From: Bradyrhizobium sp. CCGUVB4N
GTDB lineage: Bacteria; Pseudomonadota; Alphaproteobacteria; Rhizobiales; Xanthobacteraceae
Reading direction: 5' to 3'
Length of the DNA: 64,000 nucleotides
Assembly (NCBI RefSeq): GCF_024199945.1
Contig: NZ_JANADP010000001.1
Coordinates: 4,154,001-4,218,000, forward strand
The notes beneath the pieces were generated by a model. That model saw only the letters and a list, made by a program, of their open reading frames with translations. It did no database searches and was not told the DNA's origin. The position numbers and the translations under genes were made by a program. Shown one piece after another: positions 37,375 to 45,684 of this stretch. Each line of letters starts with the position of its first letter. The stretch's first letter is position 1.

Positions 37375-37400
37375 TATAACAAATGTTCGCATTCCGAACA
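37375..37400 (+). promoter_or_regulatory. promoter -10 and IclR-type operator
   Basis: TATAAC at 37375-37380 can serve as a -10 box. TGTTCG-CATTC-CGAACA (37384-37400) is an inverted repeat with perfect 6-bp arms; a similar TTCGCATT core is known at IclR-type sites. The site covers the expected transcription start, so a bound regulator would block the operon. Confidence 0.5.
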
Positions 37401-37427
37401 ACATCGATCTGACGATCGGAGGAAGCT

Positions 37428-38363
37428 TTGTCGACATCATCGCTGCACCCCCAGTCCTTGCACCCACATGGCGTGTTCTCCGCCGCGCTGACGCCGCTCG
37501 ATGCCGAGCTCGCGCCCGATCATGCGCGCTTCATCGCGCATTGCCGTTACCTGCTGGACGAAGGCTGCGATGCCATCGCGATGCTTGGCACGACGGGGGA
37601 GGCGAACTCCTTCTCGGTCTCCGAGCGCACGGCGCTGCTGGAGGCCGTGATCGCCGGCGGCATCAAGCCGAACCAGCTGCTGCCGGGCACCGGCGTTGCT
37701 GCATTCACCGAGACCATCGCGCTGACGCGCCATGCACTGTCGGTCGGCGTCGATACCGTGGTGATGCTGCCGCCGTTCTACTACAAGAACGTCAGCGATG
37801 ATGGCGTCTATGCCGCCTACAACGAGATCATCCAGCGCATCGGCGATAAGCGCCTCAGGATCGTGCTCTATCACATCCCGCAGATGTCGATGCAGCCGAT
37901 CTCGCACGCGCTGATCGAGCGGTTGCGTACGGCCTATCCGTCGACCATCGTCGGCATCAAGGATTCCTCGGGCGACTTCGCCAACATGACCGCGATGGTC
38001 GAGCGGTTCCCCGGCTTTTCGGTGCTGACCGGCGCCGACCCGCTGCTGCTGCCGCTGCTGCGCAAGGGTGGCGCTGGCTGCATCACGGCGACCTCGAACC
38101 TCATCGCGCGCGATCTCGCCTATGTCTTCAAGCATTTCCGCGACAGCGACGACGACGCCAAGCTCGCGGCTGCGCAGGCGCGCATCGTGAAGGCGCGCGA
38201 GCTGGTCTCGCGCTTCGCGCAGATGCCGTCCCTGAAGGCCCTGATGGCCGAGCGCACCGGTCACGCCGGCTGGCAGCGCCTGCGGCCGCCGCTGGAGACC
38301 TTGCCGGCAGCTCAAGTGAAAGAGCTGCTCGCGAATGCCGCGGCATTCGCGACGGCTGCCTAA
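37428..38363 (+). CDS. dihydrodipicolinate synthase/NAL-family aldolase
   Basis: A 311-aa class I lyase. The Schiff-base Lys is residue 178 (IVGIKDSSGD), the Tyr at 148 (IVLYHIPQ) fits the catalytic site, and the GTTGEANS motif is at 54-61. Members split or condense pyruvate with an aldehyde or keto acid. The TTG at 37428 has a strong GGAGGAAG site at 37418-37425; no better ATG lies near. It is the first gene of an IclR-controlled operon whose later genes handle four-carbon acids, so it is not expected to be the lysine-pathway DapA. Confidence 0.9.
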   Translation: MSTSSLHPQSLHPHGVFSAALTPLDAELAPDHARFIAHCRYLLDEGCDAIAMLGTTGEANSFSVSERTALLEAVIAGGIKPNQLLPGTGVAAFTETIALTRHALSVGVDTVVMLPPFYYKNVSDDGVYAAYNEIIQRIGDKRLRIVLYHIPQMSMQPISHALIERLRTAYPSTIVGIKDSSGDFANMTAMVERFPGFSVLTGADPLLLPLLRKGGAGCITATSNLIARDLAYVFKHFRDSDDDAKLAAAQARIVKARELVSRFAQMPSLKALMAERTGHAGWQRLRPPLETLPAAQVKELLANAAAFATAA

Positions 38364-38390
38364 GGCGGACGCGGACGGCGAGGCGATCCG

Positions 38391-39830
38391 ATGTCCGACT
38401 CTTTCCAGGACGCGCTGACCGGGCTCGCCGCCATCGTCGGCGACAAGCACGTCATTGCGTCCGGGTCTGACCAGGAGCCCTATGTGGTGGACTGGCGCGG
38501 GCGTTATCGCGGCCGCGCGGTTGCGGTGGTGAAGCCCGGTTCGACCGCCGAGGTCGCGTCCGTGGTCAGATATTGCGCCGGGAAGCAGCTCGCGATCGTG
38601 CCGCAAGGCGGCAACACCGGGATGTGCGGGGCTGCGACGCCGGATGATGCTGCCGGCAACGTCGTGATCCGGCTGGATCGCATGCGCACCGTGCGCGATG
38701 TCAGCCCGCTCGCCAACACCATCACGGTGGAGGCCGGCTGCATCCTCGCCGAGGTGCAGAGTTCGGCCCGCGACGTCGATCGCTATTTTCCCTTGAGCCT
38801 GGGTGCCGAGGGCTCCTGCCAGATCGGCGGCAACATCTCGACCAATGCCGGCGGCACCGCCGTGCTGCGCTACGGGCCGACGCGCGATCTCGTGCTCGGC
38901 CTGGAGGTCGTGCTGCCCGACGGGCGCGTCTTCAACGGCCTGCGCGCGCTGCGCAAGGACAACACCGGCTATGCGCTCAAGCAGCTCTTCATCGGCGCGG
39001 AAGGCACGCTCGGCATCGTCACCGCGGCGGTGCTGAAACTTTTCGCGCCGCCGCGCAGTTCGGCATTGGCGCTGTTGAAGCTCAGGGGCGTCGAGCAGGC
39101 GCTCGAGATCATGGCGCGCCTGCGCGGTGCGGTCGGCGACCGGCTCGGCAGCCTCGAGATCATGTCGCGGTCCCAGATCGAGGCGATCGCCGTGACCGTG
39201 CCGCACGTCACCATTCCCTTCACGCTGACGACACCATGGTATCTGATCGTCGAGCTGACTGACACGCTCGCGGGCGTTGACCTCAACGAACCTCTTGCGG
39301 CGGTGCTTGCCGATGCGATGGAAGCAGGGCTCGCGGAAGACGCGATCCTGGCCTCGAACCTTGCGCAGGCGAAGGCGATCTGGACCGTCAGGCACAGCGT
39401 GTCGGAAGGCAACAAGCGCAGCGGCTATGTGGTGTCGCATGACAGCGTGGTTCCGCTGGAGCGTCAGGCGGCCTTCGTCACCAATGTCGAGGCCCGGATC
39501 AAGGCCGCCGTGCCGCATGCGAACGTGGTGATGCATGGCCATATCGGCGACGGCAATATCCATGTCATCGCGCTGATCGACCGTGCGCGTTGCCAGGATC
39601 CGGCCGCGACCGCGGCGCTGGTGGCTGAGATCAACGAGATCGTCGATGACGAGACTGCGGCGCAGGGCGGGGCGATCAGCGCCGAGCATGGCATCGGCAT
39701 CACCAATCGCGGCCGGCTTGCCCGTGTCGCCGATCCCCTGGACATCGAGCTGATGCGCGGCATCAAGCAATTGCTCGATCCGCAGGGCTTGATGAATCCC
39801 GGCAAGATCTTTGGCGAGGGAGCGGCATGA
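38391..39830 (+). CDS. FAD-linked 2-hydroxyacid oxidase (GlcD/D-lactate dehydrogenase type)
   Basis: A 479-aa flavoenzyme of the FAD-binding type 4 (PCMH) family. The FAD-binding loop reads IVPQGGNTGMCGAATP (about residues 66-81), the middle has GGNISTNAGGTAVLRYG, and the C-terminal domain ends with the EHGIG motif and the segment LDPQGLMNPGKIF. It oxidises a 2-hydroxyacid (D-lactate, glycolate or related) to the keto acid, probably at the membrane via quinone. It starts 27 bp after the aldolase and its stop overlaps the kinase start by 4 nt. Confidence 0.92.
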   Translation: MSDSFQDALTGLAAIVGDKHVIASGSDQEPYVVDWRGRYRGRAVAVVKPGSTAEVASVVRYCAGKQLAIVPQGGNTGMCGAATPDDAAGNVVIRLDRMRTVRDVSPLANTITVEAGCILAEVQSSARDVDRYFPLSLGAEGSCQIGGNISTNAGGTAVLRYGPTRDLVLGLEVVLPDGRVFNGLRALRKDNTGYALKQLFIGAEGTLGIVTAAVLKLFAPPRSSALALLKLRGVEQALEIMARLRGAVGDRLGSLEIMSRSQIEAIAVTVPHVTIPFTLTTPWYLIVELTDTLAGVDLNEPLAAVLADAMEAGLAEDAILASNLAQAKAIWTVRHSVSEGNKRSGYVVSHDSVVPLERQAAFVTNVEARIKAAVPHANVVMHGHIGDGNIHVIALIDRARCQDPAATAALVAEINEIVDDETAAQGGAISAEHGIGITNRGRLARVADPLDIELMRGIKQLLDPQGLMNPGKIFGEGAA

Positions 39831-40933
39831 CGATGACCAGCGTCCGCCTGCTTGCTGACGATTTGACCGGCGCGCTCGACACCGCGGCGGAGTTCGTTGG
39901 CCTGTGCGGACCGTTCGATGTCATCTGGAAGGATACGGTGTCGGGTTCCCCGAGCCTCGCCATCGACAGCGGCACGAGGGAACGCTCGAAAGCCGAAAGC
40001 GTCGCGATCGTCGGCCGGCTGGCACCGCTGCTTCAGGACAGCACGATCGCCTACAAGAAAGCGGACAGCCTGCTGCGCGGCGCATGGGCAGCCGAGCTCG
40101 GTGCCTGCCTGGGCACCGGCCACTGGGCGTCCTGCGTGGTGGCGCCTGCCTTCGACTATCAGGGACGCCGCACCGTCGATGCCCAGCAATATGCGCGCAC
40201 GGTGGATGGCGACTGGCATCGCGTTGGCGACAATCTACTGGATCAGCTGAGACAGGATGGCATCGCGGCGCAGCGCGGCAACGCCGACACGCTGGCGCAA
40301 GGCGGCGTTCAGGTCTTCGACGCCGAGAGCGACGTCGATCTCGATCGCGTCGTCGAGATGGCGCGGCGAATGCCCGGGCCGGTGCTGTGGTGCGGAAGTG
40401 GCGGGCTGGCCGGTGCCCTCGCGCGGGGCCAACGCGCAGATGCGCTTTCGAAATTGAAGCGCCCGGTGCTGGGCCTGTTCGGCTCTGACCAGGCCGCCAC
40501 TGCCTCCCAGCTGGATGCATGTGGCGAGGCCACTGTTGCGCTTGGCGAAGGTGAGGGCCGCGCTATCGTTCAACGCAAGCTGGCCGATGCCGGCGTGGCG
40601 CTGGTGAAATTCTCGCTGGCCGAAGGGCTGTCGCGCGCCGACGCTGCGCAACGGATCGCGCGCGAGCTGACGGCGTTGGTCACGACGCTCGATCCGCCGG
40701 GAACCCTGATCGTTGCTGGCGGAGAAACGCTGAAGGCCGTATGCCTTGCCCTCGGCGCGCACGCGCTGCAGGTGACAGGGCGGATCGTGCCGGGCTTGCC
40801 GCGCTCGACGCTGCAAGGCGGCCGCTGGGCCGGCGTCGATGTCGTCTCGAAATCCGGAGCCTTCGGCGCGCGCGATCTCTGGCGCGATCTGCTCCGGGAC
40901 AATCATTTGCTCAATCAGGGGAGTCCGACATGA
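39827..40933 (+). CDS. four-carbon acid sugar kinase (DUF1537, OtnK/DtnK type)
   Basis: A 368-aa protein with the two DUF1537 halves: the N-terminal substrate domain opens LLADDLTGALDTA (about residues 7-19), with IAYKKADSLLRG near 73, and the C-terminal nucleotide domain has GGETLKAVCLALG. The family phosphorylates threonate or erythronate with ATP. It overlaps the oxidase stop and the PdxA-type gene start by 4 nt each. With PdxA next door, it fits the D-threonate route: DtnK-type kinase followed by 4-phospho-D-threonate dehydrogenase. Which stereoisomer is used is not determined. Confidence 0.9.
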   Translation: MTMTSVRLLADDLTGALDTAAEFVGLCGPFDVIWKDTVSGSPSLAIDSGTRERSKAESVAIVGRLAPLLQDSTIAYKKADSLLRGAWAAELGACLGTGHWASCVVAPAFDYQGRRTVDAQQYARTVDGDWHRVGDNLLDQLRQDGIAAQRGNADTLAQGGVQVFDAESDVDLDRVVEMARRMPGPVLWCGSGGLAGALARGQRADALSKLKRPVLGLFGSDQAATASQLDACGEATVALGEGEGRAIVQRKLADAGVALVKFSLAEGLSRADAAQRIARELTALVTTLDPPGTLIVAGGETLKAVCLALGAHALQVTGRIVPGLPRSTLQGGRWAGVDVVSKSGAFGARDLWRDLLRDNHLLNQGSPT

Positions 40934-41967
40934 CCTCTCGTCATCTTGCCATCACCATGGGCGATCCCGCCGGGATCGGACCGGAGATTATCGTCAAGGC
41001 CTGTGTGGGATTGAAGGAGCGGATCGCGCGTGGCGATCTGCGCCTGCTGATCATCGGCAGCGGCGCGGCGCTGGACGGCGCGAAGGCTGCGCTCGGCAGC
41101 GACGTTGCGATCCCGCAGGTGACCGCGGATGATCGCGACTGGCCGAACCTCTGCTATTTGCAGGCCGACGTCGAGGGCGACCCGATCAAGCCCGGCGTGC
41201 TCAGTGCCGATGGCGGCCGCTTTGCCTATAAGGCGATCGAGCAGGGCGTGCGCCTGACCCAGGCAGGCCGAACCGGAGCCATCGTAACCGCGCCGCTGAA
41301 CAAGGAAGCCCTCAACAAGGCCGGCTATCATTTCCCCGGCCATACCGAGATGCTGGCGCATCTCACCGGCGTGCGCGGCTCGGTGATGCTGCTCGCTCAC
41401 GGCAACATGCGTGTCAGCCATGTCTCGACCCATGTGGCGCTGGAGGATGTGCCGAAGCGTCTGACGCCGGAGCGGCTGCGCATGGTGATCGATCTCACCA
41501 ATGATGCGCTGCTGCGGCTCGGCATTGCCAAGCCGAAGATCGCGATCGCCGCGCTCAATCCGCATGCCGGCGAGGGTGGCCTGTTCGGCCGGCAGGACAT
41601 CGACGTCTCCGCGCCGACGATCGCGAAGGCGGTCGCCGACGGTCTCGACGTCGTCGGTCCCGTGCCCGGCGACACCATCTTCGTCAAGCTGCGCGCCGGC
41701 CAGTACGATGCGGCGGTCGCGATGTATCACGATCAGGGGCACATTCCGGTCAAGCTGCTCGGCTTCCAGGTCGATCCCGCGACGGGCCGCTGGCAGGAAC
41801 TCTCCGGCGTCAACATCACGCTGGGTCTGCCGATCATCCGCACCTCCGTCGACCACGGCACCGCCTTCGACATCGCCGGCAAGGGCATTGCGAACGAGCA
41901 CAGCCTGATCGAGGCCATCGATTATGCCGAGCGGCTGTCCGCAGGCAGCACCGCATCCAAGTCCTGA
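40930..41967 (+). CDS. PdxA-family 4-phosphoacid dehydrogenase (PdxA2-like)
   Basis: A 345-aa enzyme with the family opening MGDPAGIGPE, metal-ligand regions FPGHTEML, NPHAGEGGLFGRQD and MYHDQGHIPVKLL. Canonical PdxA oxidises 4-hydroxythreonine-4-phosphate in pyridoxal synthesis; the PdxA2 branch oxidises and decarboxylates 4-phospho-D-threonate or -erythronate to dihydroxyacetone phosphate. Linkage to a DUF1537 kinase favours PdxA2. The ATG at 40930 overlaps the kinase stop by 4 nt; an earlier start would lie inside the kinase gene. Confidence 0.9.
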   Translation: MTSRHLAITMGDPAGIGPEIIVKACVGLKERIARGDLRLLIIGSGAALDGAKAALGSDVAIPQVTADDRDWPNLCYLQADVEGDPIKPGVLSADGGRFAYKAIEQGVRLTQAGRTGAIVTAPLNKEALNKAGYHFPGHTEMLAHLTGVRGSVMLLAHGNMRVSHVSTHVALEDVPKRLTPERLRMVIDLTNDALLRLGIAKPKIAIAALNPHAGEGGLFGRQDIDVSAPTIAKAVADGLDVVGPVPGDTIFVKLRAGQYDAAVAMYHDQGHIPVKLLGFQVDPATGRWQELSGVNITLGLPIIRTSVDHGTAFDIAGKGIANEHSLIEAIDYAERLSAGSTASKS

Positions 41968-41980
41968 GATCGAGCCCACG

Positions 41981-43111
41981 ATGACCAACGCCTTCACGCC
42001 CATCGAAATCCTCCGCCCCACTATCTTGGAGTTCGGCAACGGCACCATCACCGCTGCAGCGCGCTTCGCCGAGCGGATCGGTGCCAAGCGGCCGCTGGTG
42101 ATCTCCGATCCCTTCAACGCGCGCCGCGTCGACACGCTGGCGCTGCCGGGCGCCGTCAAAGTGTTCGGCGAGGTCAAGCCGGAGCCGGACCTGCCCAATC
42201 TCGAGAAGGCGGTCGCGATGGCGAAAGAAGCCAAGCCCGATCTCGTCGTCGGCTTCGGCGGCGGCAGCGCGATGGATCTCGCCAAGCTGGTCGCGGTGAT
42301 GTGCACGTCTGAGGTGCCCTTTGCCGACATCGTCGGGCCGGAGAAGGTCGCCGGCCGCAGCGTCGCGCTGATGCAGATCCCGACCACGTCCGGTACCGGC
42401 AGCGAGGCCGGCACCCGCGCGCTGGTCACCGATCCCGTCAGCCAGAACAAGCAGGCGGTGCAGAGCCGTTTCATGCTGGCCGATATCGCCATCGTCGATC
42501 CCGATCTGACGATGACCGTGCCGAAGGAGATCACGGCTGCCACCGGCGTCGATGCGCTGGCGCATTGCGTGGAGGCCTATACCAGCCGCAAGGCGCACCC
42601 GACGATCGACCTCTATGCGCTCGAAGGCGCGCGGCTGGTCGGGCGTTATCTCAAGCGCGCGGTGGCCGATGGCGGCGATCGCGAGGCCCGTGCCGGTCTG
42701 TCGCTGGCTTCGCTCTATGGCGGCTATTGCCTGGGGCCGGTGAACACCACTGCCGGCCACGCCGTGGCCTATCCGCTCGGCACGCGTCATCACATCGCGC
42801 ACGGTCTCGCCTGCGCGATGATCTTCCCGCACACGCTGGCGTTCAACATGCCGGCGGTGGAGGCGAAGACGGTCGCGGTGCTCGGAGCGCTCGGTCTGCC
42901 GGAGCAGAACGATCCGAAGCTTGCATTCGATGCGACCTACGCCTTCTGCAAGAACCTCGGTGTGGAGATGCGGCTGTCGGCGCTCGGCGTGCCAAAGGAC
43001 GATCTCGGCATGATGGCCGACGAGGCGCACGCCATTCGCCGCCTGCTCGACAACAATCCGCGCGATTTGGGACGGGATGCGATCCTCAACATGTACGAGG
43101 TCGCGTTCTAG
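41981..43111 (+). CDS. iron-containing alcohol dehydrogenase
   Basis: A 376-aa group III alcohol dehydrogenase. NAD-binding GGGSAMDLAKL is near residue 90, PTTSGTGSEAG near 130, and metal ligands lie in DALAHCVEAY and TTAGHAVAYPLG with HHIAHGLAC. It interconverts an alcohol and aldehyde or ketone with NAD(P) and Fe. It begins 13 bp after the PdxA gene. The substrate is probably an intermediate of the operon's pathway; maleylacetate or lactaldehyde reduction are alternatives that the sequence does not exclude. Confidence 0.92.
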   Translation: MTNAFTPIEILRPTILEFGNGTITAAARFAERIGAKRPLVISDPFNARRVDTLALPGAVKVFGEVKPEPDLPNLEKAVAMAKEAKPDLVVGFGGGSAMDLAKLVAVMCTSEVPFADIVGPEKVAGRSVALMQIPTTSGTGSEAGTRALVTDPVSQNKQAVQSRFMLADIAIVDPDLTMTVPKEITAATGVDALAHCVEAYTSRKAHPTIDLYALEGARLVGRYLKRAVADGGDREARAGLSLASLYGGYCLGPVNTTAGHAVAYPLGTRHHIAHGLACAMIFPHTLAFNMPAVEAKTVAVLGALGLPEQNDPKLAFDATYAFCKNLGVEMRLSALGVPKDDLGMMADEAHAIRRLLDNNPRDLGRDAILNMYEVAF

Positions 43112-43170
43112 CCATCTCCGCCGTGCGCGGCGCTCAATCAATAACATTCAAAAAAGTAGAGGAAACTTCG

Positions 43171-44142
43171 ATGAGATCGATGTGGCTTGGTCTTGCCTCG
43201 GCAATCCTGCTGGCGATGTCGCCGGCGAGTGCGCAGGATGGTTATCCGTCCAAGCAGGTGACGGTGATCGTACCCTTCGCCGCCGGCGGCACCGCGGACA
43301 TCTTTGCGCGCATGGTGTCGAACCATCTGCAGATGAAGCTCGGCAAGCCGTTCGTGGTCGAGAATGTCGGCGGCGCCGGCTCGATCCTCGGCGTGACGCG
43401 GCTGGCGAAGTCGGCCCCCGATGGCATCACGATCGGTCTTGCCAGCACCTCGGCGCTCGCGATCAATCCGTCGCTGTACGGGCCGAAGCTCAGCTACCAG
43501 CCGGACAGGGATCTCGCGCCGGTCGCCCAGATCAGCGTCGTGCCCAACGTGCTCGTCGTCAATCCCGACAAGATCAAGGCACGGACCGTGCCGGAGCTGA
43601 TCGCCTATCTGAAGGCGAACCCGGACAAGGTCTCGTTCGGCTCGGCCGGCGTCGGCACCTCGCAGCATCTCGCAGGCGAATTGTTTCAGCAGATGACCGG
43701 CACCAAGATGGTGCACGTGCCCTACAAGGGCTCGAGCCAGATGCTGACGGACCTGTTGAGCGGCCAGATCGATCTCGCCTTCGACAACGTGCCGCTGCTG
43801 CTGCCGCAGGTGAAGACCGGCCAGCTCGCGATGCTGGCAACCGCAACGCCGAAGCGCGCCGCCTTCGATCCGGAGGTGCCGGCCGTGGCCGAATTCTTGC
43901 CCGGTTTCGAAGCAGTCGCCTGGCACGGCTTCTTCGTTCCGGCCAGCACGCCGAAGCCGATCATCGAAAAGCTCTCGGCCGAGATCCGCGCCTACATGCA
44001 GCAGCCGGAGACGGTGCAGAAGATGGCCGAGCTCGGCGCCACCGCAGTCGCGGTCGATTCCGAGCCGTTCGCCGCCTACATCGCCTCCGAGACCGAGCGG
44101 TGGAAGAAGGTGATCGAGGCCGCGAACATCAAGATGGAGTAG
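43171..44142 (+). CDS. tripartite tricarboxylate transporter binding protein (TctC/Bug)
   Basis: A 323-aa secreted solute-binding protein. The signal peptide is residues 1 to about 22 (LGLASAILLAMSPASAQDG), then the family opening YPSKQVTVIVPFAAGG. It delivers a carboxylic acid to a TctAB permease. No tctA or tctB gene is in the window, as is usual for orphan Bug proteins. It starts 59 bp after the Fe-ADH gene, with AGAGGAAA before the ATG at 43171, and is probably the last gene of the IclR operon. It may capture the four-carbon acid. Confidence 0.93.
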   Translation: MRSMWLGLASAILLAMSPASAQDGYPSKQVTVIVPFAAGGTADIFARMVSNHLQMKLGKPFVVENVGGAGSILGVTRLAKSAPDGITIGLASTSALAINPSLYGPKLSYQPDRDLAPVAQISVVPNVLVVNPDKIKARTVPELIAYLKANPDKVSFGSAGVGTSQHLAGELFQQMTGTKMVHVPYKGSSQMLTDLLSGQIDLAFDNVPLLLPQVKTGQLAMLATATPKRAAFDPEVPAVAEFLPGFEAVAWHGFFVPASTPKPIIEKLSAEIRAYMQQPETVQKMAELGATAVAVDSEPFAAYIASETERWKKVIEAANIKME

Positions 44143-44285
44143 GGGACGATCCGTCCACCGCAGCGCTTGCCAGTCCGGGGACGAGCAGGTAGAAGGCTGC
44201 ACGCCTGAGCCGTGATTGCGCAGACCGCGCTTCCGGCCACAGTCGGACAGATCAGTAAGATATTGAATTTGTTCGACTATTCCGT

Positions 44286-44359
44286 TGGGGAATGGTGTAA
44301 CGGTAGCACAACAGACTCTGACTCTGTTTGTCTTGGTTCGAATCCAGGTTCCCCAGCCA
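44286..44359 (+). tRNA. tRNA-Gln (anticodon CUG)
   Basis: A 74-nt cloverleaf including an encoded CCA. The acceptor arms TGGGGAA (44286-44292) and TTCCCCA (44349-44355) pair, followed by discriminator G. The anticodon arm ACAGA-CTCTGAC-TCTGT gives anticodon CTG, and the T arm CTTGG-TTCGAAT-CCAGG closes the structure. The tRNA has no integrase or duplicated 3' end nearby. Confidence 0.93.
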
Positions 44360-44512
44360 TTCAAGGCGCCTCCCACAGGCCTGAATTGCCTCTGACCCGG
44401 CCGTCTGCCGTGCCCGGCTCGCGACGGTTTGCCTCATCCCGACTTCGCCATCGCGTGTCGGATCGGTGTGCGTCCGATCGTCCTTGGGGCACATAACCCA
44501 AGGAGATCCGAG

Positions 44513-44887
44513 ATGCCCTATGTCGATGGTTTCGTGCTGGCGGTGCGCAAGGACAAGATCGAGGCCTACAAGGCGCTGGCCCGCACGGCTTGCGAGGTGT
44601 GGATGGAGCACGGCGCGCTCGACTATGTCGAATGCATCGGCGATGACGTGCCCTATGGCGAGCTCACATCCTTTCCGCGCGCGGTGATGGCGACGGAGGA
44701 TGAGGTCGTGGTGTTCTCGTGGATCGTCTACCGCGATCGCGCGAGCCGCGATGCCGTCAACGCCAAGGTGATGGCCGATCCGCGGCTGAAGGGCTCCGAC
44801 ATGCCGTTCGACGGCAAGCGCATGATCTATGGCGGCTTCACGACGCTGCTGCGGGCATGTGATGAGCGGGCTTCACCTGCGCAATAG
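44513..44887 (+). CDS. DUF1428 family protein
   Basis: A 124-aa small protein with the DUF1428 opening MPYVDGFVLAVRKDKIEAYKALA, the conserved core WMEHGALDYVECIGDDVPYGE and the end RMIYGGFTTLL. The fold is a ferredoxin-like dimeric alpha-beta domain (family knowledge). AAGGAGA lies just before the ATG at 44513. It is a single gene, convergent with the IMPase operon after 12 bp. The biochemical role is unknown. Confidence 0.9.
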   Translation: MPYVDGFVLAVRKDKIEAYKALARTACEVWMEHGALDYVECIGDDVPYGELTSFPRAVMATEDEVVVFSWIVYRDRASRDAVNAKVMADPRLKGSDMPFDGKRMIYGGFTTLLRACDERASPAQ

Positions 44888-44899
44888 ACTTTGCGCCGG

Positions 44900-45682
44900 C
44901 TAGGAAATCCCCGTGATGTCGCTGAGCTGCGACGCCAACGCCGGCGTACAGCCCAGGATCGGATTGCCCTTGCTGATGCCGTCTCCGGCGAAGAAGTCGT
45001 TGACCCAGCCACCGGCCTCGCCGACGATCACAATGCCGGCGGCGACGTCCCAGGCGTTGATGTGCAGCTCGGCATAGGCGTCGGTGCGCCCGTTCGCGAC
45101 ATGACAGAGACCCAGCGTGCCTGAACTCCCGCGCTTGATCGAGCAGCCGGCGGAATAACCGCGGCCGATCATGTCGAGATAGCGCTGCGAGGGTATGCGG
45201 GCTGACCAACCCAGTTCGACATAAGCGCGGCGGATGTCATCGGCGCCTGAGACGGCGATCGGCTGCCCGTTGAGCGTCGCACCCTGGCCACGTTGCGCGA
45301 CATAGAGCTCGTCCAGCGCCGGTGCCGCGACGATGCCGATCGTCGGCTCGCGGTTCAGCAGGAAGCCCATGGAGATGCACCAGTTGCGATCGCCGCGCGC
45401 AAAGTTCGAGGTGCCGTCGATCGGATCGAGGATCCAGACCGCATCGCTGGCCTCGCCGCCGCCTTCCTCGCCGATCACGGTGTCGCCAGGGAAAAGCTCT
45501 CTGAGCCGTGCGCGCAAAAAATCCTCGACGGCGCCGTCGGCGACGGTGAGCCAATCCTGCGCCCCCTTCATCGTGACGCCGAGGCTTTCCTTGCGGCCGA
45601 AATAGTCGAGCGCCATGCGTCCCGCCTCGGCGACGAGGCCCTGCGCCGCGTAGCGCCGCAGCATGAGCTCGGCGGGGGTCAT
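44900..45682 (-). CDS. inositol monophosphatase family protein
   Basis: A 260-aa Mg-dependent phosphatase. The metal-binding segments are GEEGGGEASDAVWILDPIDG (about residues 71-90; the DPIDGTSNF motif holds the Asp ligands) and the late WDVAAGIVIVGEAGG. The family hydrolyses inositol-1-phosphate and related sugar phosphates. It starts 2 bp after the iolG stop and is coupled with it, supporting a role in inositol metabolism. A fructose- or 3'-phosphoadenosine-type substrate is also possible. Confidence 0.93.
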   Translation of the reverse strand: MTPAELMLRRYAAQGLVAEAGRMALDYFGRKESLGVTMKGAQDWLTVADGAVEDFLRARLRELFPGDTVIGEEGGGEASDAVWILDPIDGTSNFARGDRNWCISMGFLLNREPTIGIVAAPALDELYVAQRGQGATLNGQPIAVSGADDIRRAYVELGWSARIPSQRYLDMIGRGYSAGCSIKRGSSGTLGLCHVANGRTDAYAELHINAWDVAAGIVIVGEAGGWVNDFFAGDGISKGNPILGCTPALASQLSDITGIS

Positions 45683-45684
45683 GG

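Noticed and set aside
37437..39770. 777-codon open frame on the minus strand opposite the aldolase and oxidase genes
   Set aside because: It runs through two well-recognised plus-strand genes with intact motifs; its product is His/Arg/Asp-rich and has no family features.
44286..44359. tRNA-Gln gene as an integration site of a mobile island
   Set aside because: No integrase, no direct repeat of the tRNA 3' end and no change in base composition on either side.
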